In this document: positions 22,821-33,130 of the stretch, one piece after another
Numbering within the stretch: position 1 is the first letter of the stretch
Layout: each line of letters begins with the position of its first letter
Assembly (NCBI RefSeq): GCF_000787575.1
Contig: NW_012236529.1
Coordinates: forward strand, 434,001-498,000
DNA from: Acytostelium subglobosum LB1
Taxonomy: Eukaryota > Evosea > Eumycetozoa > Acytosteliales > Acytosteliaceae
Direction of reading: 5' to 3'
Length of the DNA stretch: 64,000 bases
Program-made: the position numbers and the translations under genes
The notes under the pieces: generated by a model
What the model saw: the letters and a program-made list of their open reading frames with translations, nothing else
What the model was told of the DNA's origin: nothing
Database searches by the model: none

Positions 22821-23162
22821 TTAATATATGGGATCGGGATAATAAACTAGAGTAGGAGGAGCAAAATTTTTAGGACCTTCTTGAATTCCTGGTTGAACTC
22901 TAATAATTCCCTCCCCACCTACTGCACCTTCCCAAACTAATTCTGAGGAGTAAACATAGTCTCTAGGACCTCCTGGAGATAAACCTCCTGGTAATATAAC
23001 TATTCCCCTAGGATGTGTGCCAGGTATAGTACCTGTCCCAACTATTCCTGAGGAGTGCCCAAAGTTACTGGTCGTTGGAGGGAATTGTGACATTGATCCT
23101 CCAATGTAAAGTACAAAAATAATAACTATTGAAATTGATATAGGTCTAGTTATTGATATCAT
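22821..23162 (-). CDS. Orphan small protein with N-terminal hydrophobic segment
   Basis: Uninterrupted 113-codon frame with an ATG after an AT-rich leader. Residues 1-24 (ISISIVIIFVLYIGGSMS) look like a signal peptide or anchor. The rest is rich in Gly and Pro with repeated short motifs (GIVGTGTIPGTHPRGIVILP, GGLSPGGPRDYVYSSELVWE). Codon choice differs from neighbours: AT-ending codons, AGA/AGG for Arg and GGA for Gly predominate. The frame contains none of the TCAA filler words typical of non-coding DNA here, which argues that it is coding. No family recognised. It lies between ING and Rpt5, both on the same strand, without obvious link. Confidence 0.5.
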   Translation of the reverse strand: MISITRPISISIVIIFVLYIGGSMSQFPPTTSNFGHSSGIVGTGTIPGTHPRGIVILPGGLSPGGPRDYVYSSELVWEGAVGGEGIIRVQPGIQEGPKNFAPPTLVYYPDPIY

Positions 23163-23767
23163 TATTATATTTAATTGTAATTTGATTGATTGATTGATTG
23201 AAGGAATGATTGTTCTGTTGTGGATTTAAATATTTAATTGATTGATTTCAATTATTATTATTTTTATGTAAACTGTTCATTGTGCGATATTATGATAAAC
23301 TACTTGTTCATGGATGTAATTTACATTGGTATTACATATATGTTACGAGTTTGATTTATTCGTGTGGATGGGTGTAGTCTGGAAAAGAATATAGGGGTCT
23401 TCAAATCAGAGTATTATGATTGATTACTGGATACAATAAATAAATAAAGTATATTCTGGAACATCTCAAAGTAATATTGAATCATGAACAGATCCTGGAT
23501 TTTATATTTATATTTTGTGTCAACTGATTACAATATGAACAGTAAGTTGGTTTATTATTATTATGGATGGATGACGGACGGCTGTTGGTATGGATGTTTG
23601 AATTCACATTCCAAACACCCTTGATGTTGGTTGGTTGTTTGTTTGTTTGATTGTTTGATTGTTGAGATGGTGGATGTGGACATGGATGATTGTTTGATTG
23701 ATTGAATGGATAGGGGGTTTGAATGATTGATTGACTACAGGATGGATATGATCATGTGCTTAATTAA
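23163..23767. other. Intergenic region, no gene seen
   Basis: About 600 AT-rich bases between the orphan frame and the end of Rpt5, with TGAT runs and no long frame. Confidence 0.45.
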
Positions 23768-25217
23768 TTAAGCATAGTACTCCAGAGTCTTCTTCTTCTT
23801 TGCCTGTACCTCTTGGATGCCCTCTGTGAAATCATTGTGAATCAACTCCTTGCCACCTCTGCGCAGGGCAATCATACCGGCCTCGACACAAACGGCCTTT
23901 AGCTGGGCACCGTTAAAGTCGTCGGTGCTGCGTGCCAACTCCTCAAAGTTGACGTCGGGACTGACGTTCATCTTGCGCGAGTGGATGCGCAGGATGTGCG
24001 AGCGCGCCTCCTCATTGGGCAAGGGGAACTCAATCTTACGATCGAGACGACCGGAACGCAACAGGGCCGGATCCAAGATATCGATACGATTGGTGGCGGC
24101 AATCACCTTGATGTTGGCGTCACTGCTGAAACCGTCCAGCTGGTTGAGCAGCTCCAGCATTGTCCTCTGTACTTCTCTGTCACCCGACAGCTCGCTGTCG
24201 AAACGCTTGGTGCCAATGGCGTCGAGCTCGTCTATAAAGATGATGGTGGGTCCCTTCTCCTTGGCCAGGGCAAAGGCGTCACGCACCAGCTTGGCGCCAT
24301 CTCCAATGAACATCTGCACCAGCTGTGGACCGGCCAGCTTCAGGTAGGTCGAGTTGGTCTGAGCGGCACAGGCTCTGGCCAGCAATGTCTTGCCCGTACC
24401 TGGTGGGCCGTACATAAGCACACCCTTTGGTGGCTTGATACCGATCGACTCAAAGCGCTCCTTATGTGTCATTGGCAGCACAACAGCCTCTACCAACTCT
24501 TGAATCTGTTTGTCCAATCCTCCAATATCACTGTACTCCTCAGTTGGTTTCTCATCAATCTCCATTGCCTTTACACGTGAGTCATATCTATATTAATTGT
24601 TTGATTGATTGATCGAGATATAGAGGATGTTAATGACGTTGAATTAGTGATGAGTGTTGCAACAGCAGTGACATACTCGGGTGGCAAAGTATCCAATATA
24701 ATATAGCTGTCCTTATTTACACCAACAAGATCACCTGGTCTCAACTTGTCTACATCGACAATGCCTGGGTATGCCAAGAATATGGTCTAACAATGATGAT
24801 GATTAATATGTATGAGTATGATTGATTGATTGAATGAATGATTCGAATGAATGAATGAATATAACATACTTGTCTTGTTGAAGCCTTGACTACGACACAC
24901 TTTGATGGCTTGGTCTCACCATCAAGGGTCATCTCGATGATCTCAACGACGTTACCAACGAGATGTGGCAACTGACTGTTGACGTGCAGCTTGTCGTTGT
25001 TCTCCTTGATCTTCTTTTGAAGGGCCTCCAACTCGAGATGCTTTGTCAGATGCTCACCTCTCAACATCTTTGTCTCATTCTCCATCATCCTCGCTCTGTT
25101 CATAATGTCCTCGGCAGACATTTGAAATATCTCCTCTGGAATCACTGCTTCCTTCTCAGCTTGCATTGCCTCCTCCTTCTGTGCGACTGCCGCTGCCGTA
25201 GTAGTCTTCTTTGACAT
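23768..25217 (-). CDS. psmC3: 26S proteasome regulatory subunit 6A (Rpt5/PSMC3)
   Basis: One of the six AAA+ ATPases of the 19S base, which unfolds and feeds ubiquitinated substrates into the 20S core. Three exons: 25217-24870, 24786-24677 and 24587-23768, giving 425 residues. An N-terminal coiled coil (about 30-90) precedes the OB domain ([20 protein letters not shown]). The ATPase has Walker A GPPGTGKT, Walker [12 protein letters not shown], sensor IAATNR and arginine fingers in [12 protein letters not shown]. The ending KKTLEYYA matches Rpt5's HbYX-type tail (YYA), which docks into the 20S alpha ring. Divergent from the small gene at 25552. Confidence 0.95.
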
Positions 25218-25551
25218 TATTTCTTTCTTCTACTCTTGCTACTACTTCTACTTTGTTGTTATTGTTATTGTTATTGTTTGATTGATTGTTTGTTTAAATG
25301 ATTATATTATATGTAGTATTATATATATATTTACAACAACAATAACAACACACTATGTTTTAATTAATGAGGTTAATGATTATTGTGAACTTGTGTTTGA
25401 TTGATCATCACACACTTTGTTGTTGATGTTCATCAAGGATTTAATTATTATTATTTCTTTTTTTTCTTCATTCACACCCATTCACAACTTGTTCAATCAC
25501 TAACATGAAGTTCAACGAGACATCTGATCTCTGACGACGAGAGAGAGGACG
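25218..25551. promoter_or_regulatory. Divergent promoter region
   Basis: 330 AT-rich bases between Rpt5 (-) and the small spliced gene (+). A T-rich run (about 25454-25468) lies some 85 bases before the plus-strand ATG, followed by a pyrimidine-rich leader. Confidence 0.4.
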
Positions 25552-26228
25552 ATGAGGATGATATCCCTGATGCAGAAGATGGAGAAGGTAGCACCGAACT
25601 CCTTTGAAGACGCACTCGTGGGAGCTGCCTTCTTCAAGGGGTGAGTTCGTAGGAGCTGCGCTCTTACTCTGCGTCTGATTCCGTGCAACGGTCTCCTTCT
25701 CTCGTTTCTTTTGGTGGTCATTGGTTCCTTCCCTCACAGTCTTATCTAGAGAGAGAGCGAGAGAGAGAGAAAGACCGTCCTAATCAATACCAATCTTGGA
25801 AACAATAATTGATTGTTTGATTGATTGAATGGTTGGACTACATCATGTAATGAGGTCACAACCAAAAAGCCAATAGCAATCATGATTGATAGTAAGTACA
25901 ATACTCTTTACCTAGCACACATAGAGTCAATATCAACAAGTTACTATACAATAGACACGACACGTCGGGTTGGGATCATGAATGATTGTTGGAGTTCAAG
26001 TTGACTTTGTAACGTTTGTTGTTGGCAAAAATTAACTTGTTTTGTTGTGTGTGTTTCTTTAGAGTTGTGCGAGAGCAACAAGAACAAAAGGAAGAAGATC
26101 TGAGTAGGTTGTTCATTCAATTCACTTCACTAAAGGTAAGCATTCAAATACAATCACATCACTCAACCTGTTCACATGATGATAAACGAAAGCAACCCTA
26201 TGCATCTATGAATCTTCAGGGAAACTGA
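25552..26228 (+). CDS. Possible spliced 56-residue protein
   Basis: Three exons join in phase: 25552-25640, 26063-26135 and 26220-26228. Exon 1 reads MRMISLMQKMEKVAPNSFED then ALVGAAFFKG and ends at GTGAGT. Exon 2 (after TTTCTTTAG) gives VVREQQEQKEEDLSRLFIQF. Exon 3 adds Gly-Asn-stop after a TTCAG acceptor. The pattern is a hydrophobic/amphipathic N-half and a charged Gln/Glu helix. Intron 1 is 422 nt, the longest accepted here. The antisense frame 25468-25737 overlaps exon 1 but has less support, though a polypyrimidine-AG sits upstream of it on that strand. No family recognised; could be a mitochondrial or membrane-associated small protein. Confidence 0.45.
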
Positions 26229-26480
26229 TTACAAACATTCCTCGTTTCTGACACAATACAACAACAAACAACACCTTTAAACATCAATTACATACAACAT
26301 CAACTCAACATAACCATCCAAATATACTAATCAATCATCATTCCTTCTATCTCTTTGCTATCTTGCAGGCATTATATCATAATATCCAATGTCAATGAGC
26401 CAAGTTGAACTAAATAAACCATTAATTCTTTCAAACAATCATTCGTTCATTCGATCATTCATATATTTCAAATATCTACC

Positions 26481-27037
26481 ATGGAGAAAGAGATGGGGAA
26501 GGAGAGAGCTCATGCATGGCAGTTGTTGAGTGCAGAGGAGAAGGAGAGTATAAGGTTAAATGGGAAGAAACAATTGAAGGTACAACAGAAGGAGATATGC
26601 CAGAAGTTATCTTGTCCATCTTGCCCAAATGCACTCTTCACCTCTATAGCAATGTATCGACGACATCTAGAGTCAAAGAAACATCTACGTCGTACCAAAC
26701 GACATCTTATAGCCAACACATGGTCATGTAAACTATGTAACATAGTATTACCAAACGAGTCTGAATGGGTATGTTCATTCGCGCGAATGTCATAGGCTCG
26801 GTCATAAGCTCGTTCTTTCGCTCGCTAGTTCACTCGCTCACTCATTATTCATTCAATCTTCAGAACAAACATGCATCAGGTCGTAAACATCACTTGAAGA
26901 TGAAGAAGTATGGCAAGGAACATTATCCAATGACTGAGCCATACTTAGAGTCGGACATTCAACGCTTGAAGCAATCAGAGTTCAAAGAGGAGGTCGAAGA
27001 GGATGGAGATGACTTGTACCCTGCCCTCATAGGATGA
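26481..27037 (+). CDS. Zinc-finger protein with U1/matrin-type finger
   Basis: Two exons, 26481-26768 and 26864-27037, give 153 residues. The N-terminal 40 residues are charged and helical. Two Cys2-His2 units follow: CPSCPNALFTSIAMYRRHLE with a His at SKKH, and WSCKLCNIVLPNESEWNKHA continuing SGRKHHLK. The second fits the U1/matrin type (C-x2-C, long spacer, H-x5-H), often found in RNA-binding and splicing proteins. The C-terminus is acidic (EEVEEDGDDLYPALIG). The intron falls inside the second finger, and correct splicing is needed to restore NKH. Specific orthology not recognised. Confidence 0.78.
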
Positions 27038-27340
27038 AGGTGTTGGCTCATACTCATACTCATTCATTTATTCTATGACTGACGAATGTACCACAACAAC
27101 AACATGTGCCCTGCCCCAGCAGTGGTGATGGTGTTGGCACTGGCATCTTTGCTCGTTCGTGCAAGGCTTCTCCACAAGCCCCAATCTGATGTGTTTGTTT
27201 TGGAAAAGTCGGCTGGACCTTCTTGTTGCCCCAATCAAGATATTATTTTGCAAAGACTCCAACTCCATCTTCAACATCATCTATTGGATCATTCTTGATT
27301 GATACATAGAGATATAGATACATAGAGATAGAGAAGAAGT
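27038..27340. other. Intergenic region
   Basis: 300 bases; overlapping frames on both strands at 27068-27298 are mirror images of one another and lack motifs. ATAGAGATAGATACATAGAG repeats lie just before the next ATG. Confidence 0.4.
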
Positions 27341-27961
27341 ATGAATCAACACAACAACAACAACAGATCAATAGTGGCATTGATGACCATCATCATGATG
27401 ATGACTATGACCATCACGACAGGTGTCAAGGCACAACCGACATATAGTTTGAGCTCATGGTACAACTCGTCAGAGTGCCATGGTGACTCGTTGGTGGAGA
27501 TCGAGTTGTATCAGTCGGGCTACTGTGAGCAGGTGTCGTCACAGTCGCAGCAGTACGAGTGCCAGGATGATGGCGTGCTCTTTATGGAGTTCTACGACAG
27601 TCGATGCAACAGTCCCAAGAGCAAGCAGCTGTTCCCATTCGAGACGTGCAGCACTCGCAACTCATCGTTCACTCAATCACAGTGCGCCTCGCAGTCGCAG
27701 GTCAACAGCATGATCCATGGCATGACCAGCGTTTTCTTCTACAGCGCACCCAACTGCAACAACGATCAGAGCAGTCCGTACAAGATGATAGTGTCGCCCG
27801 AGCCCATCTGTCTCAGCTACATGCGCACACTCAACAAATGTGATGATGGCAATCTCTACCAAGCTACATGCGATGATGAGCTCTGTTTACTATGTAGCGA
27901 CTATCAACAAGTCGATCCATTCTGTCTGGCACCTGATGGAATGTACTTTGGATGTCCTTAA
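27341..27961 (+). CDS. Secreted Cys-rich protein, unknown family
   Basis: Single exon, 206 residues. After an Asn-rich start (MNQHNNNNRS) a hydrophobic Met-rich segment (IVALMTIIMMMTMTITTGV) serves as signal peptide or anchor, probably cleaved near VKAQPT. The mature part has about 16 cysteines spread evenly, e.g. SECHGDSLVEIELYQSGYCE, QYECQDDG, KCDDGNLYQATCDDELCLLC, plus several N-glycosylation sites. The pattern suggests a disulphide-rich extracellular domain like those in many dictyostelid secreted proteins. No enzyme signature is visible. High codon quality (GC-rich third positions) supports expression. Confidence 0.75.
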   Translation: MNQHNNNNRSIVALMTIIMMMTMTITTGVKAQPTYSLSSWYNSSECHGDSLVEIELYQSGYCEQVSSQSQQYECQDDGVLFMEFYDSRCNSPKSKQLFPFETCSTRNSSFTQSQCASQSQVNSMIHGMTSVFFYSAPNCNNDQSSPYKMIVSPEPICLSYMRTLNKCDDGNLYQATCDDELCLLCSDYQQVDPFCLAPDGMYFGCP

Positions 27962-28015
27962 ATATTCAGTTCAACAAATTATATTATATATTGTACAATA
28001 TATCCAATCAATCAA

Positions 28016-28686
28016 ATGTCAATCATGTCAACATTATGGCATGCCATTGGTCTTTTCACGCGAGACTTGTTGTTGGACGACAAGCCTGGCTGGCCCACCA
28101 TACTCCATACGGACCAAATAAATAATAAAGTAAGCAACATACATTTAATCAATCATTCATTCTATCATACCAATCACTACTCAATCAATCAAGTAAATGA
28201 TCAGATGTAGCCAGTCCAACAACAACATCAACATCATCATTGTAGTCCTCACCCATCATCCTCATACATCATCCACACTCACCCACACAATCACATTCCA
28301 CAACTTGTCCAGACATTTCAATCAATCAATCATTCACCTTCACACACACACACAATCAATCACAACACTCGAAAAAAGAGATAGAGATAGATGGATGATG
28401 TGGTTTGACAATGAGATGTTCTCGACTTCATCTTCATTGACTGGTCACAGTGTGGTATCCTGTGGACATGGTTATGTCTTTTTCCCAAGCACCATCAATC
28501 ACTCAATCAATCACTCACAATTATTGGACTATTCATCAATTTGGTCCGACACCGGATGGACGTTCATATTTGGTTGAATATGACCACAATAGGGTAAGTA
28601 TATAATGTCCACATGTTTACACAATAATTAACATCAGTATCAATTGATTAACTACAACAAAAACAGTATCCAAATATACAACATTA
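28016..28686 (+). pseudogene. Ill-resolved small gene or degenerate gene
   Basis: Three stretches look coding but do not join cleanly. 28016-28129 (MSIMSTLWHAIGLFTRDLLL, ends at a GTAAGC donor). About 28390-28490, frame WFDNEMFSTSSSLTGHSVVS continuing CGHGYVFFPS. About 28520-28591, frame QFGPTPDGRSYLVEYDHNR, with a GTAAGT donor and a phase-correct ending at 28686 (YPNIQH-stop). Between the second and third pieces the sequence is TCAA-type intron filler, but no AG acceptor is visible at the right place. Either an unrecognised splice, a sequence error or decay. No family recognised. Confidence 0.3.
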
Positions 28687-28717
28687 GATATTTATTTATT
28701 AATATTATATAGAAGCC

Positions 28718-29629
28718 ATGTTCAAGTATCTCCTCTTTGCAGTGGTCCTAAGCTTGGTCGTTGTCACATATGTCAGCGCCAATGCAGGTCTGGTCAAGCC
28801 AATTCCAAGAATGAAGTGTAGTGATAACTCTGCCGAAGGATGCAGACTGAAGGCACCATGCAAACGTAGAACATCAAATATGATCAAGTATGTGTCCACT
28901 CTCACTCACTCACTCAATCAATCTATCAATCAAATAATGGATTACTAACTCTAACTCAATCAAAATAGTGCTGTATACTATCACGATGCATACCAGATTG
29001 CCATCTTCCAGAAGGAGGCCTTCAAGACTGAGTCGTCCAACAACACTTACACACTCCAGTTCTTCGTTGATGACGCACCCCTGGGTATCCAGCTGTTGAC
29101 ATTCAACCAGAACGACATGAGCTTGAACAAGTCGATGTACACCATGACCGTGCCATCCCTCGACACCATCCAGGACCTCAAGGACGCCGATCTCTCATGG
29201 GATGATGAGGGCAACGTCTACGGATACTTGCAGTTGACATTTGATACTCGTTCCGGTAACGGCCACGCCTACTACTCATGTGCCGATGTCCGTCTGCAGC
29301 AGAAGAAGGTGCTCAACTCTGCCAAGTCATTCACCATCGAGGACGTCACCACTGTCTCTGTTGCCAATGGCGGTCTGAACACTACTGTTGAGAGCACCAA
29401 CTCCACTGTCGTTGTACCAACACTCGTCCAAGGTGCTGCCCTGCCAACTGGCGACGTCAACACACCATCCGAGCCAACTGAGACCACTACCGAGATCCAG
29501 GAGGAGACCAAGGAGGGCAGCTTCGGCAGCAAAGTCAGCTCATCATCCACCTTTATCTTTGCCTCAATCTTCACCTCTGCCTTCCTCGTTTTCAACGTCT
29601 TCTCCTCTGTCGAGAAGAGGATGCTCTAA
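28718..29629 (+). CDS. Secreted, probably GPI-anchored protein, unknown family
   Basis: Two exons, 28718-28887 and 28969-29629, give 276 residues. Signal peptide MFKYLLFAVVLSLVVVTYVS, then a mature start near NAGLVKPIPRMKC. A compact domain (about 24-175) has Cys at RMKC, EGCRLKAPC and SC, with VYYHDAYQIAIFQKEAF and TYTLQFFVDDAPLGIQLL, suggesting a beta-rich extracellular fold. A Thr/Glu-rich stalk (TPSEPTETTTEIQEETKEG) leads to Ser-rich GSKVSSSS and a C-terminal hydrophobic segment (TFIFASIFTSAFLVFNVF) with a short tail, which fits GPI attachment. GC-rich codons suggest high expression. Superficially like small GPI-anchored dictyostelid surface proteins, but not assignable. Confidence 0.75.
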
Positions 29630-30004
29630 GCTATCCCAAGTATACATTCATGGATGGAGCAACAACATTATCATTAACAACTAGAAAATCAAACATAACA
29701 TAACATAACATTACAAAAAATGCCATTACAGTAATTTAATTAATAGTATTATTATTACGTCATCCTCATCATCACTGGACATATATTTTAATAAATATAT
29801 TTATTGTCCTTTCTGATTTCCAAATCAAGACATTGTCTGCTGCCGATGATCATTTTCCAAACCACCCACCAGTTTCCTAATCTGGAAATCATTCTGATTA
29901 TTCAAACACACTAACCTTGTTCATGGTATTACATAATCATAATGACTGTAACTTTATCCTGATCATACTTATAACAATCTAATAATATTTGTTAAGATAA
30001 TACA
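29630..30004. other. Intergenic region, no gene seen
   Basis: 375 AT-rich bases including a tandem CATAA motif at about 29694-29710. Confidence 0.45.
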
Positions 30005-30209
30005 ATGAAGAAATTCCTCTCAAAGGAAAAGATAAAGATGGATTCCCAAGGTCTCCAGAACCTTCTAAAAGAAAAGACTCCACCGTGTATACTTTGTGAT
30101 GCACGGGTAGAATCCAAAGATTACATTCAACACCTAGATGGATGTCTAAAGGAACTAGGAGACTTGGTTAAAGGTCTATTGCCACCTCCCCCTTATCAAC
30201 AGCCACCTC

Positions 30210-30241
<32 letters not shown>

Positions 30242-31089
30242 ATACCATTACAACTTCCTGCTCCCAAAGTTGAAGATGTCCTAAAGGAACAAGGACAATC
30301 AAATGGGGATATTTCATATCCTGCCCTAGTAGTAGAAGAGAAACCATTGGCAATTCTTCCACCAGATATTAGTATTGGAATCATCGTGAGGAATATGGTC
30401 AAGGAATTAATGTTCCCTACATCTGACTCACATCCAATCGGAACCATATTCTATTTGGTATCTCGTCCTTGGTATGATAGATGGTGCATTGAGAGTTCAT
30501 CGAATGACTCCCTTGTACCAATCAATAATAACTTCCTTTTGGCTCCTGGTACAAAATACTTGTCTTCAACTCTCCTTGATAAATCAAAGAAAGATCCTTA
30601 CTCTAGTCCATTGCCATTCATACTGGTCACCTCCATGGTTTGGTCGTACCTCTACAGAACTTATGGAAGTGAAACTGTCATCTTTGGTAGACTCACCAAT
30701 TCCAGGAAACTAAATGATGTGATGACCTGGATTGAAAATGATCTTAGGGTGGCACATCAGATCAATGTTTCCAAAGACACCTTGGTCAGGAAGTACATCC
30801 CCCAGTATGTCTGTCCTAGGGAACGAGTATTCAAGGTTAAGCAGAGACTTTGCAAGTTGATGGAAGTTGATCCCGAGAGAGTTAGGATGTGGAAAATGAT
30901 GGGAGATAAGAAAACTATCTTGTTGGATGTACACAAGACTTGGAGCAATGTAGGACAAAATAAGGAGTGTATGAATGTAAGTGATGCTTTTAATAATACT
31001 ATCAATCATATAATAACAAACTAATCAGCTTATTATATTAGATTCTTCTTGAGGAAAGGTTACCCAATGGACCATGGCCAACCAATTGA
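30005..31089 (+). CDS. DUSP-domain-like protein with polyglutamine tract
   Basis: Two exons, 30005-30976 and 31042-31089, give 339 residues. A Cys/His cluster near 35 (CILCDARVESKDYIQHLDGC) could bind zinc. A polyGln tract lies near 70-80. From about 120 the sequence GIIVRNMVKELMF leads to IGTIFYLVSRPWYDRWCIES, which resembles the start of a DUSP domain as found in ubiquitin-specific proteases. A basic region with RERVFKVKQRLCKLMEVDPE follows and looks ubiquitin-like or helical. There is no protease catalytic domain, so it may be an adaptor. Codons are AT-rich compared with neighbours. Confidence 0.6.
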
Positions 31090-31259
31090 GTTCAATCATC
31101 AAGTTTGTTCCATCGCTCTTTCTTAGTTGTCGCTGTGTAGTGTCAATCAATCAAGCTGAGTTAGGTCAATACTAAAAGTGTCTACGGAGAATGTGTTATA
31201 TACATTTATTGGTTGATGATGTCTGCATCAGGAGGGAGTGCTGCGAGTGTTACATCCAG

Positions 31260-31325
31260 TAAGCCAGCCAGCCAGCCAGCCAGCCAACCAACCAGCCAGC
31301 CGGCTAGCTAACCTAACCTAACCTG
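31260..31325. repeat. AGCC / TAACC short tandem repeats
   Basis: About six AGCC units, then AACC/AGCC variants, then three TAACC units, between the DUSP-like gene and the 3' end of PKA-C. The TAACC run recalls telomeric repeats but is only 15 bases long. Confidence 0.8.
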
Positions 31326-31343
31326 TTGGTTGGTCAATCATTT

Positions 31344-33130
31344 TTAAAAGTCCTTGAATAGTTGGGCGTAGGGATCGACGAATCCAGGCGGTGTGAAGTC
31401 GCACATTGGTTCCTCTTCGTACATCTCAAAGTTGGACGAGTCGCCCTGGAACTGTACCTGCGGCACGAACGGTCCTGGCACCGTCCTATTATACAAATTC
31501 TCCCAGTTGATACTGGAAAACCACTTGTGATTCTTTACATCTTGTGCACCATCCTGGAATCATTGATTGAGTGGTAAGTAAGCGATTGATTGTTTGATTG
31601 ACTGATCGATAGAGGTCACATACCTTTAATGCACCAAGTCGGCGTGTTCTATCAGCGGTCAGCAGTCGTTTAATCAAGTCCTTTGCGTCCAGGTCGAAGA
31701 AGGTTGGGAAGTTGATCCTGCCCTTGAGTATCTTTTCATATATCTTAAATGTATCGTCGTCATAGAAGGGTGGATATCTGTTTGATTGATGGTCAGTAAG
31801 TTGTCGTCTTTTGGTGGGCTCGTGTTGTTACATACCCGGCGAGCATTTCAAATATCAAGATGCCTAGTGCCCACCAATCGACTGCTTTGCCATGTCCAGT
31901 CGACTGGATGATCTCGGGCGCCAGATACTCGGGCGTTCCGCAGAGAGTGAATGTTCTATCTATTACACGTTTGGCAAAGCCAAAGTCGGTGATCTTGATG
32001 TGGCCCTGGTGGTCTATTAGCAGGTTCTCCGGTTTCAGATCACGGTAGACAATGTTGTGTCTGTGCATGTGCTCCAGAGCGAGCACGATCTCTGCCGCGT
32101 AGAACTTGGCCAGGTTGTCGTTGAACTTGCCCGACCTCCTAAGATGCGTGAACACCTCTCCACCTGCCACGTACTCAAACAATAAATATATCTTCTTCTC
32201 GTCTTGGAATGATTGATATCTGGATGGGTGGATGGTCAGCGTCATGTGTGAGGGCGATTGATTGAGTGCTCTCACTGCCACACTTACAGGTTGACGATGA
32301 ACGGATGATTGATCTTGGACANGGATGGTCTTTTCTGATATCAGATGTTCAACTTGCTTCAACTTGACGACGTCGATCTTCCTCAGACACTTCATTGCGT
32401 AGTAGTTGCCGTCTTTTAGGTCCTGGACAAGGTAGACCTTGCCGAAAGTGCCAGTGCCAATGACTCTTATCTGCTTGAACTCTGTGAGACGCTCCTTGGG
32501 GTTGGCAGGCGGTGGTTTATAGAATGTATTAAACGACTGTTGTTGTTGCTGTTGTAGCTGTTGCTGCTGCTGTTGCTGCTGTTGTTGCTGCTGTTGCTGT
32601 TGCTGATGTTGGTGGAATTGATTGGTGGTGGTCGATGGCGGTGTGGTAGTTGTGATCACTGTGACTACATTGTTATTATTATTGTTGTTGTTGATGTTTG
32701 TTGTTGTGACATGTTGTTGATCGGACACATGTGACGAGGTCTGTTGCTGTTGGTTCAGTACCTTGTGCATTGGTTGGATCTGTAGTGTGTCCATGGAAGA
32801 GATCATTGCGTCACTCTTGCCACCGTCATTCTTGACAAAGTTGCCAATGCTGTTGACATTGTCCGAAGGTATATTGATCTGGCTGGTCGTGCTGATGTCC
32901 ATTGCATCCTCGTCGGCCTCACTGATATTATCCAGAGATGCCGTCAGACTTGCGTTGGATGACGCCAAAGAATGAAGTTGTTGATGATACATAGTCGTCT
33001 GTAAATGTTGTTGTTGTTGTGGATGTTGTTGCATCTTTGAAGTATCTAATATATTTGATGATGTTGATGTTGTTGTTGTTATTGTTGTTGGTTGATGTTG
33101 TTGTACAATCTCTCCTCTATCCATATTCAT
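31344..33130 (-). CDS. pkaC: cAMP-dependent protein kinase catalytic subunit
   Basis: PKA-C drives development and spore formation in dictyostelids. Four exons: 33130-32288, 32219-31836, 31777-31624 and 31553-31344. Length is 529 residues if the single N at 32322 is treated as an extra base. The first 210 residues are low-complexity with Gln and Asn runs, typical of dictyostelid PKA-C. The kinase has [40 protein letters not shown], activation loop [15 protein letters not shown] and [19 protein letters not shown]. It ends with the AGC-tail hydrophobic motif LFKDF. As given, the N shifts the frame between EKTI and [12 protein letters not shown]. Third-intron and other joins are phase-correct. 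Confidence 0.95.

Noticed and set aside
25468-25737. 89-codon minus-strand frame
   Set aside because: Lacks an ATG (starts at GTG), has no motif and is antisense to a better spliced model; kept only as a caveat.
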